DNA from: Nannocystis exedens | GTDB lineage: Bacteria > Myxococcota_A > Polyangia > Nannocystales > Nannocystaceae | Assembly: GCF_002343915.1 (NCBI RefSeq) | Contig: NZ_NETK01000001.1 | Span: 4,474,001 to 4,538,000, forward strand | Direction: 5' to 3' | Length of the DNA stretch: 64,000 nucleotides | Shown here: positions 27,419 through 35,790 of the stretch, piece by piece | Layout of the letters: each line of letters starts with the position of its first letter | Position numbering within the stretch: the first letter of the stretch is position 1 | Notes under the pieces: model-generated | The model's database searches: none | The model's input: only the letters and a program-made list of their open reading frames with translations | Told to the model about the DNA's origin: nothing | Program-made: the position numbers and the translations under genes

Positions 27419-28099
27419 ATGCTGCTGCTCGCGGCCACGCTCGCGGCGACGTTGTCGGCCCCGCCGACGAGCCCCGACCTGGCCGCCTACGTGCAACAGA
27501 CGCCGCGCTGCAGCGCCGAGGTCCCGCGCTGCTTCGGCGTCCACCTCCACCTCGTCGTCACCGCCGGCACGGCGATTCAGACCGTCGAGTGGGTCTCATC
27601 CCAGATCGCCGAGGCCAACGCCCGCTTCTCCACCATCGACGTCAACTTTGAAGTCATCGCCGCCGACGCGCTCCCGGCCACCGACGCCGAGGTCGACGAC
27701 CGCGCCGAGCGCGACGCCCTCGGCGACCCGCACTTCAGCCGCGGCGTCGCCCACGTGTTCGTCGTGGGCCGCCTCGCCGACGTCGACATCGCCGGCAGCG
27801 AGATCCGCGGCGTCCACTGGCGCTTCCGCAAGGACCGCTCGCGCCGGTGGGTCATTCTTTCGAAGATCGCCGGCGCGCTGACCCTCGCCCACGAGCTCGG
27901 CCACTTCTTCGGCCTGCCCCACTCCGAGTACGACGAGAGCCTGATGAACAAGACCCCCCGCGTCGCCTGGCTCACCGGCGAGCTCAGCTTCGCCGAGCCC
28001 GAGTTCGCCCGCATGCGCCGCCACCGCGACCGCATGCTGCGCGAGGGCATGCTGGTCGATCGGGCAGGTCGCAAGGGACAGGCACAAAAGCCCGGCTGA
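27419..28099 (+). CDS. Secreted metalloprotease-like protein (matrixin/metzincin type)
   Basis: A 226-residue protein with a signal peptide (MLLLAATLAATLSAPP). The zinc motif HELGHFFGLPHS (HExxHxxGxxH) is that of metzincins, and a Met-turn-like LMNK follows 9 residues later. The N-terminal half (VHLHLVVTAG...IAEANARFSTIDVNFEV) resembles bacterial matrixin-like domains that pack a first strand and helix. It starts three bases after metF, which looks like accidental operon packing. Extracellular degradation is inferred. Confidence 0.8.
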   Translation: MLLLAATLAATLSAPPTSPDLAAYVQQTPRCSAEVPRCFGVHLHLVVTAGTAIQTVEWVSSQIAEANARFSTIDVNFEVIAADALPATDAEVDDRAERDALGDPHFSRGVAHVFVVGRLADVDIAGSEIRGVHWRFRKDRSRRWVILSKIAGALTLAHELGHFFGLPHSEYDESLMNKTPRVAWLTGELSFAEPEFARMRRHRDRMLREGMLVDRAGRKGQAQKPG

Positions 28100-28121
28100 C
28101 GGTCTTCTAGCTGGACTTGAG

Positions 28122-28277
28122 TTGACATTGCGGTTGAGGCGGTCCGTCAGTCACCGTGATCACGGTCGCTTCCCCGAACCTCCGCTGAGCCGCGCCCGGG
28201 CCGTGATCGAGCACATCGAGGCGACTCTGCGCCTGGATGACGAGTTGCGCCAGGCCCCCGCCTACGCCCCGGCGTGA
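28122..28277 (+). other. Short unassigned ORF or remnant
   Basis: A frame ending in TGA at 28275-28277 encodes a helix-like charged segment (ARAVIEHIEATLRLDDELRQ) after a Pro-rich patch. No convincing start or family is seen. It may be the tail of a decayed gene at the border of the accessory segment. Nothing else is visible in 28100-28381. Confidence 0.2.
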
Positions 28278-28381
28278 CGCCGCGGGACCGCCCGAGGCGT
28301 GGGAGACGAGATCGGCTCGACGTCGCGTGGCGCACCGAGAAAGGGATCGAGGATCGTGGTGCCGTTCAATGGTGCAACGCG

Positions 28382-29296
28382 CTACCACCGGCTTTCGCCA
28401 CCGCCAGCGACGAAGTCGATGGACTCCAACGCAAGATCCCGAAGCTTGTTCTGCTCACAGTCAAGGATGCGCGCCGAATAGACCTCATCCGGGGCGAATG
28501 GGTCCGCTTCGACGACCAAAATGCAGGAGCCATCCGGCTGCTCGCCGAATCGCACGGCCAAGCGAGGGCTGGCGCCGTACCTGCTCTCCGCATTATTTGT
28601 CGCATACTCGAGGTCCCAATAGCTGTCGACCTCGATAGCGATCCCGTCGACCTCGCCCTGAGCGAGGACCGTAAAGCCGTCGAGGGCTCCCCATCGGGCG
28701 GGGCGTGTGTGGAACGACACCGCCCCCTCGGCCAATTTGACGTCAATCCGGTCGATTTGGATGTCGGTCAACTGGCACGGACCCGCCAGGGTGCGCCTTG
28801 GGGGATCCTCGGGTGCGATCCCAGGTGCGAAGGCGATGACATGGAGACGAGACTCCTGGTCGAGGGTGGATACCGGCGCCAGCTCAAACTCATTGGTGCC
28901 GGCGGGATAGGCGACCTGTACGAGCAAGCGGTCGCCTCTCACCGTCATCGCGTCCGGATTGTCGACGTAGATGACCGTCTCCCACCCTTGACCCTCGCCG
29001 AGGAAGTAGATTGAACTCGGTACGCTGTTGGCCGCGATCCAGATCGCGCCCTTCCCCTCGGCTCCGCGGATCTCGGGCCCGTTCGGCCCCGTCTGGAGCG
29101 TGAACGGCAACCACGCCTCGGCCTGAACGTCCGGTTCTGCTGGTAGCGGGACTTCACCCGGGTCCAGTCGCAGAACCCCACGGAAGTGGAACAGCGGCGT
29201 CGACAGCCCCGGGGTAGCTATGCACAGCTCGAAGCCTTCTGGGATCCGAAGCAATCGAGCATCCGAGGCTGAATCGGTTCCAGCGTCCGTCATCAT
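28382..29296 (-). CDS. Hypothetical protein, strand-rich
   Basis: A 304-residue protein with no signal peptide or membrane helix. It is rich in beta-prone segments (for example FELCIATPGLSTPLFHFRGV, AIWIAANSVPSSIYFLGEG, RLLVQVAYPAGTNEFELAPV). I do not recognise a family. Codon usage is noticeably less GC3-biased than the flanking core genes, in line with acquisition by transfer. The ATG at 29296 (second of MM) is preferred over the Arg-rich extension to 29353. Confidence 0.55.
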   Translation of the reverse strand: MMTDAGTDSASDARLLRIPEGFELCIATPGLSTPLFHFRGVLRLDPGEVPLPAEPDVQAEAWLPFTLQTGPNGPEIRGAEGKGAIWIAANSVPSSIYFLGEGQGWETVIYVDNPDAMTVRGDRLLVQVAYPAGTNEFELAPVSTLDQESRLHVIAFAPGIAPEDPPRRTLAGPCQLTDIQIDRIDVKLAEGAVSFHTRPARWGALDGFTVLAQGEVDGIAIEVDSYWDLEYATNNAESRYGASPRLAVRFGEQPDGSCILVVEADPFAPDEVYSARILDCEQNKLRDLALESIDFVAGGGESRW

Positions 29297-29439
29297 CTTC
29301 CCCTTGTGTCGACGCCGGCCGAAATCCGAGGCGCAGCGCCGATGAGGCGTCAACGGTCAGCGGATGAGGATCAAGCAGCGCGTCAAGTTTTCGGCGAACG
29401 CTGGCGGGTCGGGTAAAGGGAGCGTGGCCGCCAAAAAGG

Positions 29440-29560
29440 TGAGCGCTGAGAGGTAGCGACTCTCAGCGCTCGGTGTCGTAGCCAGCCGTACCCCAAAAGG
29501 ACAGCCAACAAAGAAGCGACGGCAGGAGGGTACGGCGAGGGCTCGGGGAAGTCCAGCGGA
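29440..29560 (-). pseudogene. PEP-CTERM-like sorting tail, orphaned
   Basis: On the minus strand one frame reads LDFPEPSPYPPAVASLL, then VLLGYGWLRHRALR: a Pro-Glu-Pro motif, a hydrophobic stretch of about 14 residues and an Arg-rich end, the tripartite layout of PEP-CTERM sorting signals. No body for this protein lies upstream, where the IS21 genes begin. It may be the 3' end of a gene cut by IS insertion. Chance similarity is possible. Confidence 0.4.
29441..29471 (-). terminator. 12-bp perfect stem-loop with T-tract on the minus strand
   Basis: GAGCGCTGAGAG (29441-29452) and CTCTCAGCGCTC (29460-29471) flank a seven-base loop. Read on the minus strand the stem is followed by CACCTTTTTGG, as expected of an intrinsic terminator for a minus-strand gene. 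It overlaps the last codons of the PEP-CTERM-like frame. Confidence 0.55.
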
Positions 29561-29640
29561 GTGCGTGGCCGGGCACGTGGTCGATCGAGGACGAGAGCCA
29601 GCGACTGTTCAACTGCGGGAGGTGCCGGCGGCAGGTTTCG

Positions 29641-30240
29641 GTGTGCCGGGCCTGCGACCGCGGGCAGCGGTACTGCGGGAAGGACTGCGCGGCCCAGCAG
29701 CGGCTTGTGTCGGTGCGGGCGGCGAGGCGGCGGTACGCGCGGAGCATGCACGGCCGGCGGATGCACGCGAGGGCCGAGGCGAGGCGGCGCGCCGAGCGGC
29801 GGATGAAGATCGTGATGGATCACGGTCTAGCCACATCGGAGCCGGCGCCGATGCTCGACGAGCAGGTGGCCGAGGCCGGCGTGGTGCTGGTCGCCATCTG
29901 CGGAGACGAGGACGATCGTGAGTCAATCGAGATGGAGAGCCCTGCTGCGGGTCTGCGAGCCGGACCTGCAGATCCTGGTGATCGACGGCGAGGGGGATCG
30001 GCTGAAGGCCCGGCTGCCGCTGCACAGCGAGCACCCGCGGGCGCTGATGACGGTGCTGGAGGGGCTGGCGATGTGGCAGGGCCAGCGGCTCGGCGCTGTG
30101 CAGTATGTGGACGCGAGGGGTCCGGATTACATCGACTGGGCGTTTCCCAACGCGGATCTTCGCGGGCACCGCAGCCCGCTCGTGGATTTTTCCACGCGGG
30201 TGCACGGCGGCGCACGGAGACGGATCCGCGGCGTCGGTGA
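29641..30240 (+). CDS. IS21-associated zinc-finger-like protein
   Basis: The frame reads LFNCGRCRRQVSVCRACDRG, then QRYCGKDCAAQQR, followed by an Arg-rich stretch and MKIVMDHGLA. The C-x2-C...C-x2-C...C-x3-C pattern and DRGQRYC core recall the small ORFs often found just upstream of IS21 transposases in myxobacteria and relatives. The conserved sequence extends upstream of the GTG at 29641 to about 29578 without a normal start codon, and the frame stays open into the next gene, becoming shadow-like after about 29920. Both ends are therefore uncertain; a frameshift or non-canonical start is possible. Confidence 0.5.
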   Translation: MCRACDRGQRYCGKDCAAQQRLVSVRAARRRYARSMHGRRMHARAEARRRAERRMKIVMDHGLATSEPAPMLDEQVAEAGVVLVAICGDEDDRESIEMESPAAGLRAGPADPGDRRRGGSAEGPAAAAQRAPAGADDGAGGAGDVAGPAARRCAVCGREGSGLHRLGVSQRGSSRAPQPARGFFHAGARRRTETDPRRR

Positions 30241-30277
30241 CTTCCGGCAGCTGCGCCTTCTCGGAGGTGACGTGTGA
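29918..30277 (+). CDS. Small IS21-associated ORF upstream of istA
   Basis: A 119-residue protein from GTG at 29918, ending in a 4-bp GTGA overlap with istA. It has a compact alpha/beta look (PDLQILVIDGEGDRLKARLP, ALMTVLEGLAMWQGQRLGAV, YIDWAFPNADLRG). The overlap indicates translational coupling within the transposition operon. I do not recognise a family; a regulatory or target-selection role is speculation. Confidence 0.65.
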   Translation: MSQSRWRALLRVCEPDLQILVIDGEGDRLKARLPLHSEHPRALMTVLEGLAMWQGQRLGAVQYVDARGPDYIDWAFPNADLRGHRSPLVDFSTRVHGGARRRIRGVGDFRQLRLLGGDV

Positions 30278-31788
30278 AGACGCGGCCCGAAACCGAGGCG
30301 GAGATCGCCCGCCTGCATCACGCGGAGGGCTGGCCGATCGGGACGATCGCCGAGCAGCTCGGCGTGCACACGAGCGTCGTGACGCGCGTGCTCGGCCAGG
30401 CCGGCGTGGTGCCGGCGGTGACGATGCCGCGACCGTCGAAGGCCGACCCGTACCTGCCATTCATCCGCGAAACGCTGGAGAGGTACCCGCGGCTGCGCGC
30501 GAGCCGGCTGCTGCAGATGGTGCAGGCACGCGGGTACACGGGGAAGTGCTCGCGCTTCCGCGAGATCGTCGCGACGATGCGGCCGCGGCCGAAGGCCGAA
30601 GCGTACCTGCGCCTTGCGACCTTGCCCGGAGAACAGGGGCAGGTCGACTGGGCGCACTTCGGCAAGCTGCGGGTCGGCCGGGCGGAGCGGCCGCTGATGG
30701 CCTTCGTCATGGTGCTGAGCTGGTCGCGGATGATGCACCTGCACTTCTTCCTCGACGCGCGGATGCCGAGCTTCCTGCGCGGCCACCAGCTGGCCTTCGA
30801 GACATTCGGCGGCGTGCCGCGCGAGCTCCTGTACGACAACCTCAAGAGCGCGGTGCTCGAGCGCGTCGGCGACGCGATCCGCTTCAACGAGACGCTGCTG
30901 CGGCTGGCCGGTCATTACCGATACGCGCCCAAGCCGTGCGCGCCGGCGCGGGGCAACGAGAAGGGGCGCGTGGAGCGGCGGATCCGCTACATCCGCGACA
31001 ACTTCTTCGCCGCGCGCACGTACGCCGATCTGGACGACCTCAATGTCCAGGCCGCCGACTGGTGCGCGCGGATCGCTGCCGCGCGCCCGTGCCCGGAGGA
31101 TCGCGCGCGGACGGTCGGCGATGCCTTCGCCGAGGAGCGGGCGCGGCTGATGCCGCTGTCCGAGACGCGCTTTCCGTGCGACGAGGTCGTGCCCGTGCAC
31201 GTCGGCAAGACGCCGTACGTGCGCTTCGACCTCAACGACTACTCGGTGCCGCACACCCACGTGCGCCGGCAGCTCGCGGTGGTCGCCGACCCGGACACCG
31301 TGCGGATCGTCGACGGCACCGCTGTCGTCGCTACGCACGCGCGTGCCTGGGGCCGCGACGAACGCGTCGAGGATCCCGCGCACATCGAGGCGCTCATCGC
31401 CGACAAGCGCGCCGCGCATCATCACCGCGGCATGGACCGCCTGCAGCACGCCGCGCCGCACAGCCGCGGCTTCCTGCATCGCTGCGCCGAGCGCGGGCAG
31501 AACCTCGGCAACGTGACCTGGCAGCTCGGGCGTCTGCTCGACCAGTACGGCGCCGCGGGGCTCGACGCCGCGCTCGCCGAGGCCAACGCCCGCGAGCTCG
31601 TCCATCCGCCGAGCGTGCGCCAGCTGCTCGAAAGGCGGCGCGCCGACGAAGGGCGGCCCGCGCCGCTGTCCGCCGAGGTACCCACGAACCCGCGGCTGCG
31701 CGACGTCGTCGTGAGGCCGCACGCGCTCGACCTGTACGACCGGCTGCGTCCGAAGGATGAGGAGGGTGACGATGGCTCTCGCACCTGA
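30274..31788 (+). CDS. istA: IS21-family transposase IstA
   Basis: A 504-residue DDE transposase. The N-terminal helix-turn-helix is EIARLHHAEGWPIGTIAEQL. The rve/DDE core shows GQVDWAHFGK (first Asp), ELLYDNLKSAVLE (second Asp) and RGNEKGRVERRIRYIR (Glu). The C-terminal region (VHVGKTPYVRFDLNDYSVPH) is the typical IS21 beta domain. The GTG start overlaps the preceding ORF; the stop overlaps istB. Confidence 0.93.
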   Translation: MKTRPETEAEIARLHHAEGWPIGTIAEQLGVHTSVVTRVLGQAGVVPAVTMPRPSKADPYLPFIRETLERYPRLRASRLLQMVQARGYTGKCSRFREIVATMRPRPKAEAYLRLATLPGEQGQVDWAHFGKLRVGRAERPLMAFVMVLSWSRMMHLHFFLDARMPSFLRGHQLAFETFGGVPRELLYDNLKSAVLERVGDAIRFNETLLRLAGHYRYAPKPCAPARGNEKGRVERRIRYIRDNFFAARTYADLDDLNVQAADWCARIAAARPCPEDRARTVGDAFAEERARLMPLSETRFPCDEVVPVHVGKTPYVRFDLNDYSVPHTHVRRQLAVVADPDTVRIVDGTAVVATHARAWGRDERVEDPAHIEALIADKRAAHHHRGMDRLQHAAPHSRGFLHRCAERGQNLGNVTWQLGRLLDQYGAAGLDAALAEANARELVHPPSVRQLLERRRADEGRPAPLSAEVPTNPRLRDVVVRPHALDLYDRLRPKDEEGDDGSRT

Positions 31789-32527
31789 CGATGCCCTGCG
31801 AAGGCGCGCTCTGGGTCTCGGCCTGCATGGCTTGTACGCACGCTGGGATGAGGTCGTCCGCGAGCCGTGGCTGCGCACCGTCCTCGACATCGAGGAGCAC
31901 GAGCGAAAGCGTCGCAGCCTCGAGCGCCGCATGCTCGCCGCCAAGCTGACCGCGATGAAGCCGATCGCCGACTACGACTGGAAGCACCCGAAGCTCGACC
32001 GCGCCCTCGTCGACGAACTCTTCGAGCTCGGCTTCATCCGCGAAGCCGTCAACGTCGTCTTCCTCGGCCCCAACGGCGTCGGCAAGACCATGCTCGCGCA
32101 AAACCTCGCCCACCACGCCGTCCTGCAGGGCTACACCGCCCGCTTCACGACCGCCTCCGCGATGCTCGGTGACCTCGCCGCGCAGGACGGCGCCGCCGCG
32201 CTGCGCCGTCGCCTGCACCGTTACGTCAAGCCCGCGCTGCTCGTCGTCGACGAGCTCGGCTACCTGCCCTACAGCAACCGCTACGCCGACCTGCTCTTCG
32301 AGGTCGTCTCCCAGCGATACACCAAGGCGCCGGTCGTGATCACCACCAATCGGCCCTTCAGCGAGTGGGCCGCCGTCTTCCACAGCGCCTCCTGCGTCGG
32401 CACCCTCCTCGATCGCCTCTGCCACAAGGTCGAGATCGTCGAGATCGCCGGCGAATCCTGGCGCCTCAAGGAAGCCAACGAACGCACCTCCCGTCGCCGT
32501 AGCCGTCCGCCAAAACCCCCAGGCTGA
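31772..32527 (+). CDS. istB: IS21-family helper ATPase IstB
   Basis: A 251-residue AAA+ helper that regulates IstA. It has an N-terminal helical region, Walker A LGPNGVGKT, Walker B LLVVDELGYLPY, sensor VVITTNRPFSEWAAVF and a C-terminal arginine-rich tail. The ATG at 31772 has a GGAGGG ribosome-binding site five to six bases upstream and lies inside the 3' end of istA, the usual coupled arrangement. Confidence 0.93.
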   Translation: MALAPDDALRRRALGLGLHGLYARWDEVVREPWLRTVLDIEEHERKRRSLERRMLAAKLTAMKPIADYDWKHPKLDRALVDELFELGFIREAVNVVFLGPNGVGKTMLAQNLAHHAVLQGYTARFTTASAMLGDLAAQDGAAALRRRLHRYVKPALLVVDELGYLPYSNRYADLLFEVVSQRYTKAPVVITTNRPFSEWAAVFHSASCVGTLLDRLCHKVEIVEIAGESWRLKEANERTSRRRSRPPKPPG

Positions 32528-32595
32528 CCGCCCGCAGCCAGCTCCCGCATCACGTCCACGCCGGCGCTGTGCGCCGGCGATTTGCGTCGGCGTCC

Positions 32596-32635
32596 GACAC
32601 CGGCGCTACCCACCGGCGCCGGACACCGGCGCTAC
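32596..32635. repeat. IS21 right-end repeats GACACCGGCGCTAC x2
   Basis: Exact 14-bp copies at 32596-32609 and 32622-32635, set in a region dense in CCGGCGC blocks (32562-32640). The most likely use is as transposase-binding sites at the right end of the IS. No other feature is seen in 32528-32787. Confidence 0.5.
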
Positions 32636-32787
32636 GCTGCGGATCGTGGCCGGCGACAACACCTTGTCGTCTCCGCAAGCTATCAGGGCGAGGGCGAGCA
32701 GCCCACCGAGCTTGGAACTCCCTTAGATCTTGATCCGGGGTGAAGGAACGAACGAGCGGGCGAAGGATGAGGGATGCATCGGCGGAC

Positions 32788-34079
32788 TCAGGGGTATGTA
32801 CTCAGCCAGTGTGAGATCCAGCCACGGTACTCGGGCGTGATACGAACGTCAATCAGCGGCCGAAAGTACCCTGGCCCGTGCCCCGGGGAGCACGGGGTGA
32901 CCGCGCCACATTCCTGGCCCGACTGGACTGAGAGGATCACCCAACCTAAAGTCGCATGTTTGTGGTAAAGAGCCGAACCGCTGTCGCCGGCGCTCGCATC
33001 GCAGCTATGGTGAAGAATCCGGTTCCAGCCATCCGGGTCAGGGAACGCGAAGTCGTCAGGGCCACAGGCGGCATCTTGTCCGTACAAGTGGGCGGGATTG
33101 CACGGCACATTCGTGCAGGCCTGCACGGATGTAAAGCTGCCGCCCTGGCATGGTTCGTCGATCCTAGCCGTCCCAGTGCTCAGGAAGGAGGGATCGCAAA
33201 GAGGGTAGCCACGACGGTAAACGTTGTAGCCAGAAGTCGTGCTGTCGGTATATGTGGCAGCTCCAAACGAGCACTTGCCATCAAAGCAACCTGCCTGGCC
33301 AACGCCAGAGCCGCCGATGCGACCCGGGGTCACAAGAATACCAAAGTCGAACTGCCGCTGTCCCGTTGTGATGTAGTCTGGGTAGACGAAGTACCAGAGG
33401 TCTTCACCCGGTGGGATGCTCCCGGAGTTGATGGCGACGCTAGCCAGCCACGAACTTTCATTTCTACCCGCTCGAACCGTAAAAAGATCGCCCCCAGACT
33501 CCAACCCGGCAGCGCATCATCGCCTCCAGCCGCGGCGGTGTAGTCGGGCCCGTCCGGCGTCAACATCTCTGCGGTCTCGGCGGCCAGTTGCGGCGCCTGC
33601 AACAGGCCCTGAATCCCTTCCTGAACGTCATCGAAATCGCCCGGCCCCGCTTGGATGTCCGGCGCATCGTCGAGGGTCGGCGGCGCAAGCCCGGTGATAA
33701 GCTCCCGCGGCATCGTGACCTTGAACTGATTCCGTGTCGCCAGGTTGATACCGATGAACGAGGTGAAATCCGGATCTTGCGATTCCAGACCTTGCAGTTC
33801 GGCTTCGCTGAGCGGCTCCACCTCCGGCGCCCGTACCTCCCCGGGAGTCTCTTGGAGCTGGCCGAGCCCGAGATACTCGATGACGATCTTGCCCTCGGCG
33901 TCGACACCCGGAGGTGCGGGAACCGACGCCATCAACCGCGTCGCATCGGCAATGACTGAGGCATCAGGATTATCGCCCAAGAGAAGCTCAAATTTCTCGC
34001 TTTCCTCAATGCCGTCGCGCGCCTCCACAAGCGCGCTGTCCGAGAGAACGTCGGGCTCAGCGCCGTGATTGCGCCCCAT
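32788..34079 (-). pseudogene. Trypsin/V8-like serine protease remnant (frameshift, catalytic His lost)
   Basis: Two minus-strand frames join at about 33503. The first (from the ATG at 34079) is a 190-residue acidic pro-region-like sequence ending AGGDDALPG. The second resumes at ESGGDLFTVRAGRNESSW and continues as a chymotrypsin-fold protease with the Asp region QFDFGILV, several Cys pairs and the catalytic Ser in CDASAGDSGSALYH. The VLTAAHC-type His segment that should precede FTVRAGRN is missing, so a deletion plus frameshift is more likely than a single sequencing error. The region is less GC-rich than the core genes. Confidence 0.6.
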
Positions 34080-34094
34080 CGAGCATGCGTGGGT

Positions 34095-34315
34095 GTCGGC
34101 GATGCCGGCCCATCGCGCACGGGAGCGCAGGGTCGCCGTGAGCGTCCAGGGCTGCACGTCACCACGTAGACGTTCTCAACCGTCTCGGCTATGCGAAGGA
34201 TCTCGTCCATCGCCGCCTGGACGTCGGACACGTACTCGAGTACGCACGCGACGTAGACGACTGCCGAGTCGCTTTCGATTCGGTGGACAGGCCCACGCTC
34301 GAGCCCGGCCGCCAC
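34095..34315 (-). pseudogene. SAM-dependent methyltransferase fragment (frameshifted)
   Basis: The frame from 34315 reads DSAVVYVACVLEYVSDVQAA, then a helix (MDEILRIAETVENVYVVT). At about 34155 the homology switches frame to VQPWTLTATLRSRARW. The order 'VVY..CVLEYV...A..EI.R...NVYVV.VQPWTLTA' is that of the second half of class I methyltransferase domains. The SAM-binding first half is absent. It is a decayed fragment. Confidence 0.5.
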
Positions 34316-34440
34316 GAGTCCCTACGCCCTGCAGGCGTTCGCGCGCCACTCACTCATGGCCACGACCATGACGTACTACATCCACCTCGACAAGCTCCGA
34401 AAGGCTCGCGAGGCCGTGGACATGCTGGCGGGAACCGCCC
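34311..34440 (+). pseudogene. C-terminal tail of a tyrosine recombinase/integrase
   Basis: In frame with the ATG at 34356 the sequence reads SPYALQAFARHSLMATTM followed by TYYIHLDKLRKAREAVDMLA. The spacing LQ-x3-xH-x5-TT-x2-Y is that of the His and nucleophilic-Tyr boxes of phage-type integrases (LQ..LGHSS..TT..Y.H). The upstream catalytic Arg boxes are absent and the frame has no start before the match, so only the end of an integrase gene remains. Confidence 0.5.
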
Positions 34441-34528
34441 CGCCCCCGACGCTGTCACCCGTGGTTCCGATGCGGCCGACCCCGCCGGTCCGTGGGCAAC
34501 CGCCTGGCACTGGCTGGCAATTAGTCCG

Positions 34529-34552
34529 AGTTCTGGCGTATACGCCGGAACT
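34529..34552. other. 24-bp palindrome with one mismatched pair
   Basis: AGTTC-t-GGCGTATACGCC-g-GAACT contains a perfect 12-bp core, is interrupted by one T/G mismatch pair, and then pairs again. The sequence GGCAATT occurs on both sides (34516 and 34573). It lies between the recombinase tail and the Cys-rich lipoprotein stop. Recombination site, operator or terminator cannot be separated from sequence alone. Confidence 0.5.
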
Positions 34553-34620
34553 GAACCGAATTCACAGTCGGCAATTCGCGAACTCCAGGTCCCGATCTCC
34601 GCACTGGAGTCCTCCGCCCC

Positions 34621-35790
34621 TCAAATCGACAGGCGCAGCTCCCCCCGCTCGACCAGCGGCGCCGTCTCGACCGTGCAGAAGCCGACGTCTTCGAGGCATT
34701 GCGCCGGCTCGAGCCCGAAGCCGCCGAAGTACTCGTAGCACTTCGAGTCCTCCGGGCACTGCGGGTCATCGAGGTCGCACATCGGCGTGCAGCAGGCGAT
34801 CGCGCCTTCGGGGCAGCCGCCGGGCACGTACTCGGGCGCCTCGCACGAGTAGCCGGGGTCGCAACCGTTGGCCTTGTCGCACGCGTCGCGGAACTTCCCG
34901 GTCTCGGCCGACGCGTCCAGCCTGCAGAAGAAGTCGTTGACCCACTGACCCTTGATGCACACCTCGCCCTCCTTGCAGGTCGACACGTCGAGTGGGTCGC
35001 ACAGGCGCTCGCACATCGGCAGGAGCCCATTATTGTAGATCACGCAGCGCTCGTTCTCGCTGCAGGTCGGGCTGGCCTCGCCGCAGCCGCACAGCGGTTT
35101 GCAGACCGAGCTCATGATGAGCGCGTCCCACTGGCACAGCAACCCGACATCGCAGGTATCGCCGTCGCCCTCCTGGCCGCAGTACTCGCCGAGCTGGCGC
35201 GGGAACTGCGTCAGCGGCACGCAGGCGACCTCGTTCCACTGCTGGCCGATCACCGTGCACTTCTGGCCTTCGGGGCAGTCCTGGCCGTAGATGTCGCACG
35301 CCTCCGCGGCCGTCGGCTCGTCGGCGGCCTTGAAGCTCGCGGGCGGGTAGAGGTGCTCGCTCGACACCGCGATCGCGCCGCTGCGTTCGACCAGCAGGTT
35401 GCACTCGACGTTGTCGTCGGCCAGGTGGCACTCCTCGACCGGCGGGTCGCCGGACGTCTCCGTCGTCGGCCCCGCGCTCGGGTCGCCCTCCGTCGGGTCG
35501 CCCTCCGTCGGGTCGCCCTCCGTCGGGTCGCCCTCGGTGATCACCTCGCCCGGCGACGTCGTGTCGGTGCCGCCCGGCTCGCTGGAGCTGCCCGTCGGCG
35601 GGTTCGACGTGTCGCTCGTGTCGCTCGACGAGCCCGGCTCGTCGCCCGAGCTCGGCGCCGCCTCGGTCCCGCCGCCGCCGCCGCCCGAACAGCCCAGGAG
35701 CGCCAGGCTCACCGCCAGGGCGACGACGCCGCGACAATGCACATACCCGCTCCGACGATTACCTCTATCATTATTGAACAATCCGAACAT
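34621..35790 (-). CDS. Cysteine-rich surface lipoprotein
   Basis: A 389-residue lipoprotein: signal peptide with lipobox SLALLGC, a Gly run, a long Ser/Thr/Asp/Glu/Pro linker including a 5-residue EGDPT repeat encoded by near-identical 15-bp units (about 35480-35540), then at least 24 cysteines in repeated 'CxxGxxC' segments (CDIYGQDCPEGQKC, CKEGEVCIKGQWV, CCTPMCDLDDPQCPEDSKC). Many homologous Cys-rich lipoproteins occur in Nannocystis-type genomes; function unknown. The start could be the GTG at about 35739 if the 17-residue basic N-extension is not translated. Confidence 0.75.
   Translation of the reverse strand: MFGLFNNDRGNRRSGYVHCRGVVALAVSLALLGCSGGGGGGTEAAPSSGDEPGSSSDTSDTSNPPTGSSSEPGGTDTTSPGEVITEGDPTEGDPTEGDPTEGDPSAGPTTETSGDPPVEECHLADDNVECNLLVERSGAIAVSSEHLYPPASFKAADEPTAAEACDIYGQDCPEGQKCTVIGQQWNEVACVPLTQFPRQLGEYCGQEGDGDTCDVGLLCQWDALIMSSVCKPLCGCGEASPTCSENERCVIYNNGLLPMCERLCDPLDVSTCKEGEVCIKGQWVNDFFCRLDASAETGKFRDACDKANGCDPGYSCEAPEYVPGGCPEGAIACCTPMCDLDDPQCPEDSKCYEYFGGFGLEPAQCLEDVGFCTVETAPLVERGELRLSI

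Larger units (their letters stand above)
29560..32640 (+). mobile_element. IS21-family insertion sequence with two accessory ORFs
   Basis: Contains istA and istB in the overlapping arrangement characteristic of IS21, preceded by a zinc-finger-like ORF and a second small ORF. The right end carries two copies of GACACCGGCGCTAC 26 bp apart, the type of internal repeats IS21 transposases bind. I could not fix the exact termini, a matching left-end repeat or a target-site duplication, so the limits are approximate. The istA and istB frames appear intact, so the element could be active. Confidence 0.8.

Noticed and set aside
34356..34940. A stand-alone gene from the ATG at 34356
   Set aside because: The conserved sequence extends upstream of this ATG in frame and matches only the end of a tyrosine recombinase. 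Downstream it loses coding character.
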